Below are positions 7,903-16,751 of a stretch of 64,000 bases of DNA, in pieces. The stretch covers positions 1,798,001-1,862,000 of the forward strand of contig NZ_CP071868.1 in the NCBI RefSeq assembly GCF_017569225.1. The letters are read 5' to 3'. A program made the translations under genes and the position numbers. The stretch's first letter is position 1; each line of letters starts with the position of its first letter. The stretch is from Pengzhenrongella sicca (lineage in GTDB: Bacteria > Actinomycetota > Actinomycetes > Actinomycetales > Cellulomonadaceae). The notes beneath the pieces are model-generated. The model was not told the DNA's origin. It did not search any database and worked only from the letters and a program-made list of their open reading frames with translations.

Positions 7903-8127
7903 TCAGGCGGAGGCGGCCAAGTGGGTCGGCCGCTCGCCGAACGAGCCCACCGTGACGCCGCCCGCGATCACGTCGCCGTGGGACCCCACGCCCGAGTCGA
8001 GGAGCGCGAGGATCTCGGTCCCGTCCTCGGCGAGCACGCGCACCGCGCGGACCCCGCACGAGCACGCGAGGTCGACGCCGTCGGCGTCGTCGAAGAAGAC
8101 ACATGTGTGAACGCCTGTCCTGGTCAT
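7903..8127 (-). CDS. small conserved-looking protein of unknown function
   Basis: A 74-residue acidic protein starting MTRTGVHTCVFFDDADGVDLACSCG. Three cysteines sit in the N-terminal third (C9, C22, C24); the C-terminal part is Gly/Val-rich and probably beta. No family is recognised. It stands alone between the leader region and the HAD phosphatase gene. Good codon bias supports it as a real gene. Confidence 0.6.
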   Translation of the reverse strand: MTRTGVHTCVFFDDADGVDLACSCGVRAVRVLAEDGTEILALLDSGVGSHGDVIAGGVTVGSFGERPTHLAASA

Positions 8128-8201
8128 ATCTCGACGCTAGCGGCGGCCACCGACACGACGGCGCAGACATGCCGCAGACCTGCCGGAGTCCGGCCGCGGG
8201 C

Positions 8202-9068
8202 TCAGGCCGTCCAGGGCAGGCCGAGCACCGACGAGATCGTCCGCACGACGCCGTTGGCCGAGTTCGCCGGCGCGAGATAGCTTGCCCGCGCCCGCAGGTC
8301 CGGGTGGGCGTTGTCCATCGCGAACGAATACGTGGCGGCGTCCATCATCTCGAGGTCGTTGAGGAAGTCCCCGAACACCATCGTCTGGTCGGCCGTGACC
8401 CCCAGCGTCGCCTGCAGGCGACGGATCGCGTCGCCCTTGTTCGCCGACCTGCTCATGACGTCGACCCAGTGCTCGCCGGACACGACGACCTGGAGCGCGT
8501 CCCGGAACCGGGCGAGCGACGGCGCGCTCGTGCGCTCGGCGTCGCCGAAGTCGTAGACGGCGACCTTGACGAACTCGTCCCCCGTGACGGCGCGGAGGTC
8601 CTCGACCACCTCGATCCGGGTGAAGTACCGGCCGACCTGCGCGAGGAAGGCGGGGTCCCGGCGTTCGACGTACGCCGATCGTTTGCCGCCGACGACGGCG
8701 CCCACGTCCGCCCCCGACGTCGCCAGGGTGCGGATCGCGGCGACGAGGTGCCCGACGTCGTCGGGCGCGAGGCACTCGGAGCTGATCTCCTCGCCGCGGC
8801 CCACGACGTACGCGCCGTTCTCGGCGATGAAGACCATGTCGTCGGCGACGTCGCGGAAGCGCTCGAGCAGGTTGAAGTACTGCCGGCCGCTCGCGGGGCA
8901 GAAGGTGATGCCGCGCCGGTGCAGCTCGTGCACGAGCGGGAAGAGCGCGTCCGGCAGCGCGTCGCTGTCGTCGAGCAGGGTGCCGTCCATGTCGGCCGCG
9001 ATGAGCCGGATGTCGGGACGGGGGTCGAACGCCTGGAGCGCCACGTCGATCGGAGCTGTCTGCGTCAT
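8202..9068 (-). CDS. Cof-type HAD-IIB phosphatase
   Basis: A 288-residue HAD-superfamily hydrolase of the IIB (Cof) type, likely acting on sugar phosphates or similar cytosolic metabolites. Motif I is ADMDGTLLDD (about 25-34), motif II the Ser in FCPASGRQY, motif III the Lys in SRSANKGDAIRRL, and motif IV GDFLNDLEMM. The C2B cap lies between motifs II and III. Single gene, divergent from the ArsR operon; the ArsR operators lie in the shared upstream region, so cross-regulation is possible. The substrate cannot be told from sequence. Confidence 0.9.
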   Translation of the reverse strand: MTQTAPIDVALQAFDPRPDIRLIAADMDGTLLDDSDALPDALFPLVHELHRRGITFCPASGRQYFNLLERFRDVADDMVFIAENGAYVVGRGEEISSECLAPDDVGHLVAAIRTLATSGADVGAVVGGKRSAYVERRDPAFLAQVGRYFTRIEVVEDLRAVTGDEFVKVAVYDFGDAERTSAPSLARFRDALQVVVSGEHWVDVMSRSANKGDAIRRLQATLGVTADQTMVFGDFLNDLEMMDAATYSFAMDNAHPDLRARASYLAPANSANGVVRTISSVLGLPWTA

Positions 9069-9104
9069 GAGGCCATTGTCCCAGCCGCCGCGAGGCCGGC
9101 GTTA

Positions 9105-9164
9105 TCAACCAGGGGGTTGACCAAGCCCGGGGTCGGCCCTAGGGTCGTGCTTAACCGCACGGTT
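9105..9164 (+). promoter_or_regulatory. two ArsR-type operators
   Basis: Two matching dyads upstream of the ArsR gene: TCAACC-N4-GGTTGA at 9105-9120 and TTAACC-GCAC-GGTTGA beginning at 9151. Their centres are 46 bp apart. The shared consensus TNAACC-N4-GGTTGA fits a dimeric winged-helix repressor, and its place between the divergent HAD gene and the ArsR-SRPBCC pair indicates autoregulation. Confidence 0.65.
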
Positions 9165-9167
9165 GAG

Positions 9168-9201
9168 TACGAGGTACGAGGTACGAGGTACGAGGTACGG
9201 G
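9168..9201. repeat. 7-bp tandem repeat (TACGAGG)n
   Basis: Four exact copies of TACGAGG from 9168 to 9195 followed by a partial copy, lying between the second ArsR operator and the GGGGGAGG ribosome binding site. It creates a spurious open frame upstream of the real start. Possibly a slippage-prone 5' untranslated segment. Confidence 0.75.
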
Positions 9202-9216
9202 AGAACGGGGGAGGCC

Positions 9217-9558
9217 GTGGCTGCCGATCCGCTGACCCGGGTGTTCGCGGCCCTGGCCGACCCCACGCGGCGAGACATCGTGACGCGGCTCGCCGTCGCC
9301 GACGCGACGGTGAACGAGCTCGCCGAGCCGTACGACGTGAGCCTGCAGGCCGTGTCGAAGCACCTCAAGGTGCTCGGCGACGCGGGTCTCGTCAGCCGCA
9401 GCCGCGAGGCCCAGCGCCGGCCCGTCCACCTCGAGGCGGAGGTCTTCGAGCTGATGACCGCGTGGATCGAGCGGTACCGCCGGCAGGCCGAGGAGCGGTA
9501 CCGCCGCCTCGACGACGTGCTCCGGGACCTGCCCGACGACGTCGCACCCGAGCCCTGA
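9217..9558 (+). CDS. ArsR-family transcriptional regulator
   Basis: A 113-residue winged-helix repressor. The GTG at 9217 is preferred because GGGGGAGG lies 2-9 bp upstream; an earlier in-frame ATG would translate the TACGAGG repeat. The HTH runs through ADPTRRDIVTRLAVADATVNELAEPYDVSLQAVSKHLKVL, with the recognition helix at SLQAVSKHLKVL. No metal-binding Cys cluster is present, which matches the SdpR-like group that pairs with SRPBCC (AHSA1) proteins. Such a gene follows 61 bp downstream. Two TNAACC-N4-GGTTGA dyads upstream indicate autoregulation. Confidence 0.9.
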   Translation: MAADPLTRVFAALADPTRRDIVTRLAVADATVNELAEPYDVSLQAVSKHLKVLGDAGLVSRSREAQRRPVHLEAEVFELMTAWIERYRRQAEERYRRLDDVLRDLPDDVAPEP

Positions 9559-9619
9559 GCTCGCACCCGCTATGGCGAGACCCCCACACACCCAGCAGAC
9601 CCCAGGCAGGAGACCCGAC

Positions 9620-10102
9620 ATGACCACCACCGGTACGCACCAGACGCAGATCAGCGCCGATCCCGACGTCCCGCTCATCCGGATCGTCCGCGAGTTCGAC
9701 GCGCCGCCCGAGAAGGTTTTCCAGGCCCACACCGACCCCGCGCTCGTGGCGCAGTGGCTCGGGCCGCGCCGGCACACGATGGTCATCGACCACTACGACT
9801 GCCGGACGGGCGGCTCGTACCGCTACCTGCATGTGTCGGACGGCAACGAGTTCGGCTTCCACGGGTCGTTCCACGAGGTCCGCCCGCCCTCGCTGATCGT
9901 GCAGACGTTTACGTTCGAGGGGTACCCGGACGGCGTCTCGCTCGAGCGGCTCGTGCTGGAGCCGATCGGGGCGGGCCGCACCCGGCTCACCGCGACGTCG
10001 CTCGTCGACTCGTTCGCCGCGCGCGACGCGATTCTCGCGAGCGGCATGGAGGGCGGGCTCCGCGAGGGGCACGAGCGCCTCGACGAGCTGCTTGCCGGCT
10101 GA
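9620..10102 (+). CDS. SRPBCC/AHSA1-family protein
   Basis: A 160-residue START-like beta-grip protein, starting at the ATG at 9620 after an AGGAG-type site. Family features are RIVREFDAPPEKVFQAHTDPALVAQWLGP near the N-terminus, a GGSYRY strand, and the C-terminal helix GMEGGLREGHERLDELL. Proteins of this group bind hydrophobic ligands in a central cavity; the ligand is unknown. Cotranscribed with the ArsR repressor, a widespread two-gene unit. Confidence 0.9.
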   Translation: MTTTGTHQTQISADPDVPLIRIVREFDAPPEKVFQAHTDPALVAQWLGPRRHTMVIDHYDCRTGGSYRYLHVSDGNEFGFHGSFHEVRPPSLIVQTFTFEGYPDGVSLERLVLEPIGAGRTRLTATSLVDSFAARDAILASGMEGGLREGHERLDELLAG

Positions 10103-10140
10103 GCCTTGGCGGGCCCACGGCCGGGGCGTACCTTGGCGAA

Positions 10141-10413
10141 ATGTGCCGAAACATCCACACGCTGTACAACTTCGAACCGTCCGCGACCGACGACGAGGTC
10201 CGCGCCGCCGCGCTGCAGTATGTGCGCAAGATCAGCGGCTTCACCAAGCCGTCGGAGGCGAACCGGCCCGCGTTCGAGCGGGCCGTCGACGAGATCGCGC
10301 ACCTCACCGGGCACCTGCTCGACGCGCTCGTGACGAACGCGCCGCCGAAGGACCGCGAGGTGGTCGCCGCCAAGCGCAAGGCGCTCGCGGTCCAGCGCTT
10401 CGGTCCCGCCTGA
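10141..10413 (+). CDS. DUF2277 family protein
   Basis: A 90-residue protein beginning MCRNIHTLYNFEPSATDDEVRAAALQYVRKISGF, the signature of DUF2277, a small family often found as a stand-alone gene in actinobacteria and proteobacteria. It is mostly helical and has a single Cys. Length matches the family. Function unknown. It follows the SRPBCC gene on the same strand after 38 bp and may be cotranscribed. Confidence 0.9.
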   Translation: MCRNIHTLYNFEPSATDDEVRAAALQYVRKISGFTKPSEANRPAFERAVDEIAHLTGHLLDALVTNAPPKDREVVAAKRKALAVQRFGPA

Positions 10414-10486
10414 CCTCGCGAGCCGGGGTGGGCGTGGCCGGAACCCTGCCGGGTGCCCACCCACCTCCGCTCCGTTAGGGGGGCCG

Positions 10487-11551
10487 CTAGGGGTGGCGGG
10501 CCGCCGCGCGGGTGGCCTTGGCGACCGCGTCCTTGGCCGCGCGGACGGCCGCGGTCGCGGTCGTGGCGCCATGCCGCGCCGACGTCAGGGCGGCGGCGGC
10601 GGCCTGCCGCTCGCGCTCGGCGTCGGCGAGCCTGGTCCGGACCCGCTCGAGCGAGGCCGTCAGCGTGCGCAGCTCGCGCTCGAGCGCCGTGATCTCGGGC
10701 CGCGCCGTCGCGATGACGTCGTCCCACCGCGCGACGCCGTCCTCGGCCTGCGCGCGCGCCTGCTCCGCCGTGCGCTGCCGTTCGCGCGCGCTCTCAAGCT
10801 CGGACCGGGCGCGCTCGAGGGCGGCCCGCGCCGCGGCGGCGGCCGCGACCTGCGCCGCGGCGCGCTCCTGTGCTCTGACCCGGGCCCGCCGGTCCGCCGG
10901 CGACTCGGCCGGCGCCGCCGCGGGCCTCGCGGCGGGCGGCTCGGTCACCGTGAGCCGGCTCCGCCGCGTGGGCGCCGGGCGGCCGGACGGCTTCGCCGCC
11001 GCGGCGCCGGCGGGGGCCGCGCTGGCCGGCACGGCGTCCCGGACGACCGCGAGGTGCGGGCCGGGGGCGGCCGCGGCGCCAAAGCCGACGTGCTCGCGTG
11101 GCCCGGTCAGCCGGCCCGAGAGCACCTCCGCGGCGATCTCCGGGTCGGCGAGCGCCGCGGTGAGCGTCCGGTCCAGCTCCTGCAGCGCCGAGTCCGCGAC
11201 GCGGACGCCGGCCGACGACGCGAGCCCGCGCGCGCGGGCGACCAACGACGCGACGAGCCGCCGGCGCTGCCGGTCCAGCTCCCGCAGCTGCTCGCCGTCG
11301 AGCGACGCCTGCGCCGCGCGCAGCCCCGCGCCCAGCTCGGGTAGCTGGGCGGCGAGCGCGGCGTCGTCGCGCACGAGGAGGTTCGCGAGCCAGGCCGAGA
11401 CGGTCGGCTTGCGCAGCGCGGCGAGCTCGGCCGCGAGCGGCCGGTCGCCGTCGGCGCGCGCCTGCCTCGCGGCGCCGTCCCGGGCCGCGACGAACTCCTG
11501 CGGGCGCAGCCCGTACAGCTCGGCGGCGATCGAGCCGGAGTCCGTCATCAC
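10487..11551 (-). CDS. coiled-coil protein of unknown function
   Basis: A 354-residue protein with no recognised domain. The N-terminal 160 residues are helical (YGLRPQEFVAARDGAARQARADGD, then KPTVSAWLANLLV). A Pro/Ala-rich linker follows. From about residue 210 a long Ala/Arg/Glu-rich coiled coil runs to near the C-terminus (RAALERARSELESARERQRT, ELRTLTASLERVRTRLADAE). Proteins of this layout are conserved in actinobacteria as hypotheticals. It is downstream of the PaaK-like ligase gene on the same strand (42 bp gap), possibly the end of the long operon. Confidence 0.7.
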   Translation of the reverse strand: MMTDSGSIAAELYGLRPQEFVAARDGAARQARADGDRPLAAELAALRKPTVSAWLANLLVRDDAALAAQLPELGAGLRAAQASLDGEQLRELDRQRRRLVASLVARARGLASSAGVRVADSALQELDRTLTAALADPEIAAEVLSGRLTGPREHVGFGAAAAPGPHLAVVRDAVPASAAPAGAAAAKPSGRPAPTRRSRLTVTEPPAARPAAAPAESPADRRARVRAQERAAAQVAAAAAARAALERARSELESARERQRTAEQARAQAEDGVARWDDVIATARPEITALERELRTLTASLERVRTRLADAERERQAAAAALTSARHGATTATAAVRAAKDAVAKATRAAARHP

Positions 11552-11593
11552 GCCAGGATCGCAGCCGCGCCGCGATCGCGACGGGCGACGGGC

Positions 11594-13105
11594 TCAGGCG
11601 CCGCCGGGGAGGTCGCTCGTGTACCGGCGCGGCTTGCCGGCGCCGAGCCCGGCCGACGTCGCCACGGGGGTGACCGTGACCGGCTGGTCGAGCAGCCGCT
11701 CGAGGCTGAGTCGCGCCGCCGCCGGATCGCCGCCGAGCGCCGCGAGGGTCAGGTCGCCGCCCGCGAGCTGGTGTAGCCGCCATCCGAGCAGCCCATGGGC
11801 CTGCAACAGCTGGGTCGCGTTGATGCAGTCCGACCACGCGCCGTCGCCGCGCCGCAGGCGCACCGGCTCGCGCCCCTCGAGTCCCGCCAGCGCCGGGCCC
11901 GCGGGGGTGTGCACGAGCGCCGCGACGTCGCCCGTGCGGTAGCGCAGCAGGGGCAGGTACGGGTTGTCGTCGACCGTCACGACGATCTCGCCGCGCACCC
12001 CGTCGGCGACCGGCGTGCCGGCCGGGTCGAGGATCTCGACGTGGATCCGCCGCGGCACGAGCACGTGCGGACCGCCGTCCGTCGAAACCGCGAGCGGACC
12101 GGTCTCGCGCAGCCCGTACAGGTCCAGCACGGGCACGCCCCAGCGGTCCCGTACCCGCGCGCGCGCCGCCGGCGTGAGCGCGGCCGCGCCGCTCACCACC
12201 GCGAGCGGGTGCAGGTCGGCGTCGAGGTCGGCGAGCTCGAGCAGCGGCCACGGCGACGTCGTGATCACCTGCGGGTCGGTCGCCGCGAGGAACGCCTCGC
12301 GGTCGCCGGGGCGCCGCCACCCGCCCGGGTCGAGGTTGACGCGCGCCATCGGCGCGTGGCCGAACGCCGACATCGTCGAGGCGTAGGTGAAGGCGGCGTC
12401 CTGCGCGACGACGCTCGCGAGCGCGAGCCGGCCGGGCTCGGGCCGCCACTCGACGCCCACGCCGCGCAGCAGGTGCCGCAGCAGCATGAGGTCGCCCGCG
12501 ACCGAGCGCGGGTGCAGCGCGATCACCAGCGCGCTGCCCGTGCTGCCCGAGCTCGACCCCTCGATGAGCCGGTCGAGCTCGACGTCGACCGGGACGAGGT
12601 CGGCGAGCCCGCCCGCCGCGCCGCCCGCGAGCTCGGCTCGGCCGATGGGCGCGACGTCCGCCAGGGGGCCGAGCGCCGCCGGATCGAGCCCGTGCAACCG
12701 CGCGATCCGCCGGTAGCGGGGCACGCTCGCGTGCACCCGGCGCACGAGCGCGCCGACCCACTCGGGCTGGTCGGGCTGCGCGGGCGGCGCGGCCGGCTCA
12801 AACCCGGCCCGCGCGCGGGGGCCCCGGTCGCCGCGGCTCGCGTAGTCGGCGGCGAGGTCGGCCAGCGCGGCGAGATCGCCCGCGTCGAGGCGGTCGCCGC
12901 ACTCGTGCACCCACTCCGGCGCGTGGGGGTGCTCGCGGACGGCGCGCAGCGCGCGCTCCCCGGCGACGGTCTGCGTCGGCCACCGCTGCGCGTCCGTGAG
13001 CGCGACCGCGCTGCGCGGCACGTACTCGCCGAGCACGTCGGGGAGGTCGCGTTCCGGCTCCGCGCGCTCCGCCGTCACACGTTCCGGCGTCGGCTGGTCG
13101 GTCAT
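11594..13105 (-). CDS. PaaK-like AMP-binding (adenylate-forming) enzyme
   Basis: A 503-residue member of the phenylacetate-CoA ligase-like branch of adenylate-forming enzymes. Visible motifs are the phosphate loop EGSSSGSTGSALV (about 184-196), DLYGLRETGPLAV (A5-like) and LPLLRYRTGDVAAL (A7-like, about 386-399). The usual long C-terminal lid with its catalytic Lys is abbreviated and poorly conserved, so ligase activity should not be assumed. It starts 51 bp after the VWA-partner gene and is probably the distal part of the long operon. The acid substrate is unknown. Confidence 0.75.
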   Translation of the reverse strand: MTDQPTPERVTAERAEPERDLPDVLGEYVPRSAVALTDAQRWPTQTVAGERALRAVREHPHAPEWVHECGDRLDAGDLAALADLAADYASRGDRGPRARAGFEPAAPPAQPDQPEWVGALVRRVHASVPRYRRIARLHGLDPAALGPLADVAPIGRAELAGGAAGGLADLVPVDVELDRLIEGSSSGSTGSALVIALHPRSVAGDLMLLRHLLRGVGVEWRPEPGRLALASVVAQDAAFTYASTMSAFGHAPMARVNLDPGGWRRPGDREAFLAATDPQVITTSPWPLLELADLDADLHPLAVVSGAAALTPAARARVRDRWGVPVLDLYGLRETGPLAVSTDGGPHVLVPRRIHVEILDPAGTPVADGVRGEIVVTVDDNPYLPLLRYRTGDVAALVHTPAGPALAGLEGREPVRLRRGDGAWSDCINATQLLQAHGLLGWRLHQLAGGDLTLAALGGDPAAARLSLERLLDQPVTVTPVATSAGLGAGKPRRYTSDLPGGA

Positions 13106-13156
13106 CAGGCCCTTCGGTGGTGGTGGGGGGTCGAACGGAGGGGTCGAACGGAGGGG

Positions 13157-13753
13157 TCAGACGTACGTGTACTGCGCGACGGCCTCCTTGGCGCGCTGCT
13201 CCGCGAGCCGGCGCGCGAGCTCCTGCGTGCGGCGGGCCTCCTGGGCGATCTCGCGCTCGGCGTCGCGCCGCGCCGCGGTGCTGATCGCGGACCAGCGGTC
13301 CTGCGCGATCGCGGCGCTCTCGCCCGCGGGCAGCAGCCCGGCGGCCCGCAGGAACGCGCGCGCCGCCTCCTCGCGACCTGCGGGGTCCTCGATCCAGCGG
13401 CGCGGCGGCACGCTCGGGGCGAGCTCGGTCACAAGGGCGCGGACGGCGGCGAGCACCCGCTCGGCCGCCCCGGCGCCCTGTCCGGCCGGCCCCGCGGACC
13501 ACGCCGCGCGCAGCCCCGGCGCCAGTGCGAGCCAGCACGTCAGCGCCGCGGCCGCCCGGGCGTCGTCGGTGGCGTCGACGTCGGTGCGCACGAGCGCGCG
13601 GGTCGGCCGGTCGAGCACGACGCCGCACGTGTCCACCAGCGTGTCCGCGACGAGCGCGACCGCGTTCACGCCCGGATCGAGCAGGTCGGGCGAGCCGCCC
13701 GCGAGGCGCTGCATCAGCGCGGCGACGGACGGCCCCGTCGGCGCGGCGGTCAT
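13157..13753 (-). CDS. unknown partner of the VWA protein
   Basis: A 198-residue protein starting at ATG 13753, which overlaps the stop of the VWA gene (ATGA). Helical; the last 50 residues are a charged helix (AARRDAEREIAQEARRTQEL onward) ending EAVAQYTYV. No family recognised. The tight coupling implies a function with the MoxR-VWA module, perhaps as an adaptor. A longer frame running upstream on this strand is a shadow of the VWA gene. Confidence 0.7.
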   Translation of the reverse strand: MTAAPTGPSVAALMQRLAGGSPDLLDPGVNAVALVADTLVDTCGVVLDRPTRALVRTDVDATDDARAAAALTCWLALAPGLRAAWSAGPAGQGAGAAERVLAAVRALVTELAPSVPPRRWIEDPAGREEAARAFLRAAGLLPAGESAAIAQDRWSAISTAARRDAEREIAQEARRTQELARRLAEQRAKEAVAQYTYV

Positions 13754-15642
13754 CGCCGCACCCCGGGCGGCTGAATACCGGGCGAGCGCATCCCGGGCGA
13801 GCGCACCCCGGCGGAGCGCGCCCCGGCGGAGCGCGCCCAGGTGCGGCGCACGAACTCGCGGGCAAAGGGCATGAGGTCCTCCCACTCGACAACTGCGTAC
13901 ACGTCGTACCCGGGCGCGATCGACGCGATGTGCTCGACCACCTGCGCGCTCGCCAGCAGGATCAGGCTCCCGCCGCCCGCCGCGGAGCGCACGGCCCGGC
14001 CCGCGACGTCGTCGGCGCCGGGTTCCTGGCCCGCCCCGAACATCGACGACACGCCGTCGTCCGAGATCACGGCGATGTGGCAGGGCCGACGGCGCGGGTC
14101 GGGCAGGTCCGGGTGCGTCGCCGCGAGCAGCGGCAGCGGAAAGCTCGTGCCCCCGCCGAAGTGGGCGACGATCGCGGTGAGCACGGCGTCGGGGTCGCGC
14201 GTGAACCCGCCGGTGCCGGCGATCTGGTTCGGGCCGCTCCACGTCGTGGCCTGGACCCTGGCGCCGGCGCGCAGCGCGGACAGCGCGAGCACCGCGCCGG
14301 CGAGCGCGATCGGCGAGACCCGGCCGCGGGGGTCCGGCATCGACCCCGACGAGTCGAGGTACAGGTCGAGGTCGACGGGCTCGGGTGCGGGGTCGCTGCC
14401 GGGGGAGTCGTCGTGCCCGCGCTGGACGGTCGTGACGCCCGGCACCACGACGGGCGAGCGCAGCAGGGTCGCGGTCCAGTCGATGTCGCCGAGGTCGTCG
14501 GACACCTCCCACAGCTCGTGCGCCGCGAGCAGCGGCTCGAGGACGGCGGGCGAGGTCCGGGTCGGGAACGGCACGAGGTAGCGCGCGGCCTGCTCGCGGT
14601 ACCAGCGGCGCGCGGACTCCTCGAGCGAGTCGCTGACCCCGAGCTGCGTGAGCACCTGGTGGTAGGCGGCGGGCGAGAGGGCCTGCCCACTGCCCGGGCC
14701 GACGCCGGGCGGCGCGGCATTCGGGTCGGCGGCCGGCTCGGCGTCGCCCGGGTCGGGCACCGGGCCGACGACGCGCGGGTCGAGCGCGGGGTGCAGCACC
14801 GGGGTGGCGAGGGTCGGGTCGCCGGACAGCCCGACGACCTGGCCGCCGGCCTCGCCGTGCTGCGCGCAGACCGCGGCGCGGCCCGTCCCGATGCGGCTCG
14901 AGGCGGCGTCCGTGCGGTCGGCGAGGGCGGCGGCGGACTCGTCCGGCGCGCCGGGATCGGGCAGGGGGCCGGCGAGCCGGCGCACGAGCGCCGCGAACCC
15001 GCCGATCCCGCCGACCGGGTCGTCCGCGTACGCCCGCACGAGCCGCGCGCACAGGCCCGCCTCGGCCTCGGGGATCGGGGCCGCGGGCTGGGTGAGCGTC
15101 GAGCTCGGGAGCGACCACAGCAGCTCGTAGGTCCGCGCGACGAGCTGCATCACGACGTCGTCCGGCTGCGGCGGCCCGATCGCGCGCCACAGCGCGTCCA
15201 TCGCGATCCCGGAACGGCGCTGCAGCCGGTCGTTGATGAGCAGGTCGGACCAGAGGTTGGAGATCAGCGGCGCCGCGTCGACGAGGTCCACCAGGCCCGT
15301 GCGGGCCCGCGCGAGCAGGAGCGCCGACGTCGACAGGTCGCCGGGGGAGAGCACGTGGTGGCCGATCTCGTGCGCGAGCACCGCGACCGCGTGGTCGGCG
15401 AGGCCGCGGTCGGCGATGTCGGCGAGGTCGATGTGCACCTCGACGTCGGTGCATGAGAACCACGCGAACGAGCCGACATCGGCCGGCGTCTGGCCGCGCC
15501 CGTGCAGCACGGGCGCGTGCAGGCGGGTGAAGCGGCCCCAGGCGGCGAGGGCCTGCGGCCACTGCGCGGCCCAGTCCAGGCGGAGCGCGTCGATCTCGGC
15601 GCCGCTCGCGCCGCGACGCCGGGCGGGCCCGCGCGCGCTCAC
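13750..15642 (-). CDS. metallopeptidase-like plus VWA-domain protein (DUF2201-like)
   Basis: A 630-residue protein beginning at GTG 15642, which overlaps the upstream stop (GTGA). The N-terminal region carries a zinc-peptidase motif AHEIGHHVL (HEIGH at 91-95). A Pro/Gly-rich linker (about 225-320) follows. The C-terminal half is a von Willebrand factor A domain with the MIDAS motif DLYLDSSGSM (DSSGS at 430-434) and ISDDG as a later metal-site loop. The last 25 residues are a short (V/A)RS(A/P)G repeat. DUF2201-type proteins of this layout pair with MoxR ATPases. Function as a MoxR-driven metal-dependent machine is inferred. Confidence 0.85.
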   Translation of the reverse strand: MSARGPARRRGASGAEIDALRLDWAAQWPQALAAWGRFTRLHAPVLHGRGQTPADVGSFAWFSCTDVEVHIDLADIADRGLADHAVAVLAHEIGHHVLSPGDLSTSALLLARARTGLVDLVDAAPLISNLWSDLLINDRLQRRSGIAMDALWRAIGPPQPDDVVMQLVARTYELLWSLPSSTLTQPAAPIPEAEAGLCARLVRAYADDPVGGIGGFAALVRRLAGPLPDPGAPDESAAALADRTDAASSRIGTGRAAVCAQHGEAGGQVVGLSGDPTLATPVLHPALDPRVVGPVPDPGDAEPAADPNAAPPGVGPGSGQALSPAAYHQVLTQLGVSDSLEESARRWYREQAARYLVPFPTRTSPAVLEPLLAAHELWEVSDDLGDIDWTATLLRSPVVVPGVTTVQRGHDDSPGSDPAPEPVDLDLYLDSSGSMPDPRGRVSPIALAGAVLALSALRAGARVQATTWSGPNQIAGTGGFTRDPDAVLTAIVAHFGGGTSFPLPLLAATHPDLPDPRRRPCHIAVISDDGVSSMFGAGQEPGADDVAGRAVRSAAGGGSLILLASAQVVEHIASIAPGYDVYAVVEWEDLMPFAREFVRRTWARSAGARSAGVRSPGMRSPGIQPPGVRR

Positions 15643-16751
15643 CGGTCCGCCACGACGACGTCGACCGCGTAGGAGCTCGCGCGGCTGAGCAGCGCGACGG
15701 CGCCGCAGGTCGCGCTCCCGGTGAGGTCGTCGTCCCAGGGCAGCCGGCCGGGGGAGCCCGCGAGCACGAACGCGCCGTCGGCGCAGTCGAGCCCCGGGCG
15801 CGCGCCGGCCGGGGCGTCGTCGGGGCGAGTCGTGCGCCGGATCGCGAAGCCGTGGGCGTCGGCCGCGACGAGCCAGTGCTCGGCGGCGCCGCCGGCGACG
15901 GGCGCGTCGGTCTCGACGTCCCAGCGCCAGCCGTCGCCGCGGGAGCCCACGACCCGGGGCTGGCGGACCCACGGCCCGCCCGTGCCGCGGAACCCGCCGA
16001 GCCGGGCCATGACGCGCGCCTGGCCCGGGTGCGCCGCCGCGGTGGGCCACCACCACGGCTCCGCCTCGATCCGCTCGAGTGCGGCGGGCAGGTCGGCGTC
16101 GGCCGCGAGGTCCAGGGCGATCAGGGCCGCGCGCGCGGGCACCCGCCGCGCCGCCGCGAGCGCGGCCGTTCGCGTGCGCACGACGCCGGCACGCCAGGCC
16201 GCGATCACGCCGAGGTCGCGCAGGGTCGCCATCGGGTCGCCCGGCGCGGACGGCCAGGCGGTCGGATCGCTGGCGGCCGCGACGAGCCGGCGCGCCCAGA
16301 CGTCCGGGTGACCCTCGCGCGCCGCGTGGTGCGCGCCGTGCACGAGCACCTCGAGCGTGCCGCGCGGGTCGTGCGCGAGCCAGGCGGGCAGCAGCGGGGC
16401 CGTCTCGAGCACGCTGGTGCGCTCGGCCGACGGGCCGGCCCAGCGGCGGGTGCGGACCAGCCCGACGACGGTGTCCACGAGCGCGTCGCCGGCCCGCGCG
16501 AGCGCGTCGACCTTGCCCGACCGGTCGCGCGCGAACGCGGGGTCGCCGGCCAGCGTCTCGACGAGGGGCCCGAGGTCGAGCAGCGCGGCGCGCAGGTCCT
16601 CCGACCGCGCGCCGGTTGCCCGTGCGCGCGCGAGCACGGCGTTGGTCCGGTCCCGGCGCTCGAGGAGCAGCGCCGCCCACGCCGGGGCGGCGCCCGGGCC
16701 GGCCGCAGCCGACGCGCCCGGGCCGGTCAGGACGCGCTCCAGCGCAGCCAC
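15639..16751 (-). CDS. unknown protein between MoxR and VWA genes
   Basis: A 370-residue protein. The likely start is GTG 16751 (VAALERVLTGPG), giving a 25-bp overlap with the MoxR gene; its stop overlaps the VWA start. The N-terminal half is helical and Arg/Ala-rich, with several repeated hairpin-like segments (VWARRLVAAASDPTAWPSAP, AALIALDLAADADLPAALER). The C-terminal 100 residues look beta-rich (RQPRVVGSRGDGWRWDVETD). No family recognised. Its fixed place in the module suggests a third component of the MoxR-VWA system. Confidence 0.75.
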   Translation of the reverse strand: MAALERVLTGPGASAAAGPGAAPAWAALLLERRDRTNAVLARARATGARSEDLRAALLDLGPLVETLAGDPAFARDRSGKVDALARAGDALVDTVVGLVRTRRWAGPSAERTSVLETAPLLPAWLAHDPRGTLEVLVHGAHHAAREGHPDVWARRLVAAASDPTAWPSAPGDPMATLRDLGVIAAWRAGVVRTRTAALAAARRVPARAALIALDLAADADLPAALERIEAEPWWWPTAAAHPGQARVMARLGGFRGTGGPWVRQPRVVGSRGDGWRWDVETDAPVAGGAAEHWLVAADAHGFAIRRTTRPDDAPAGARPGLDCADGAFVLAGSPGRLPWDDDLTGSATCGAVALLSRASSYAVDVVVADR

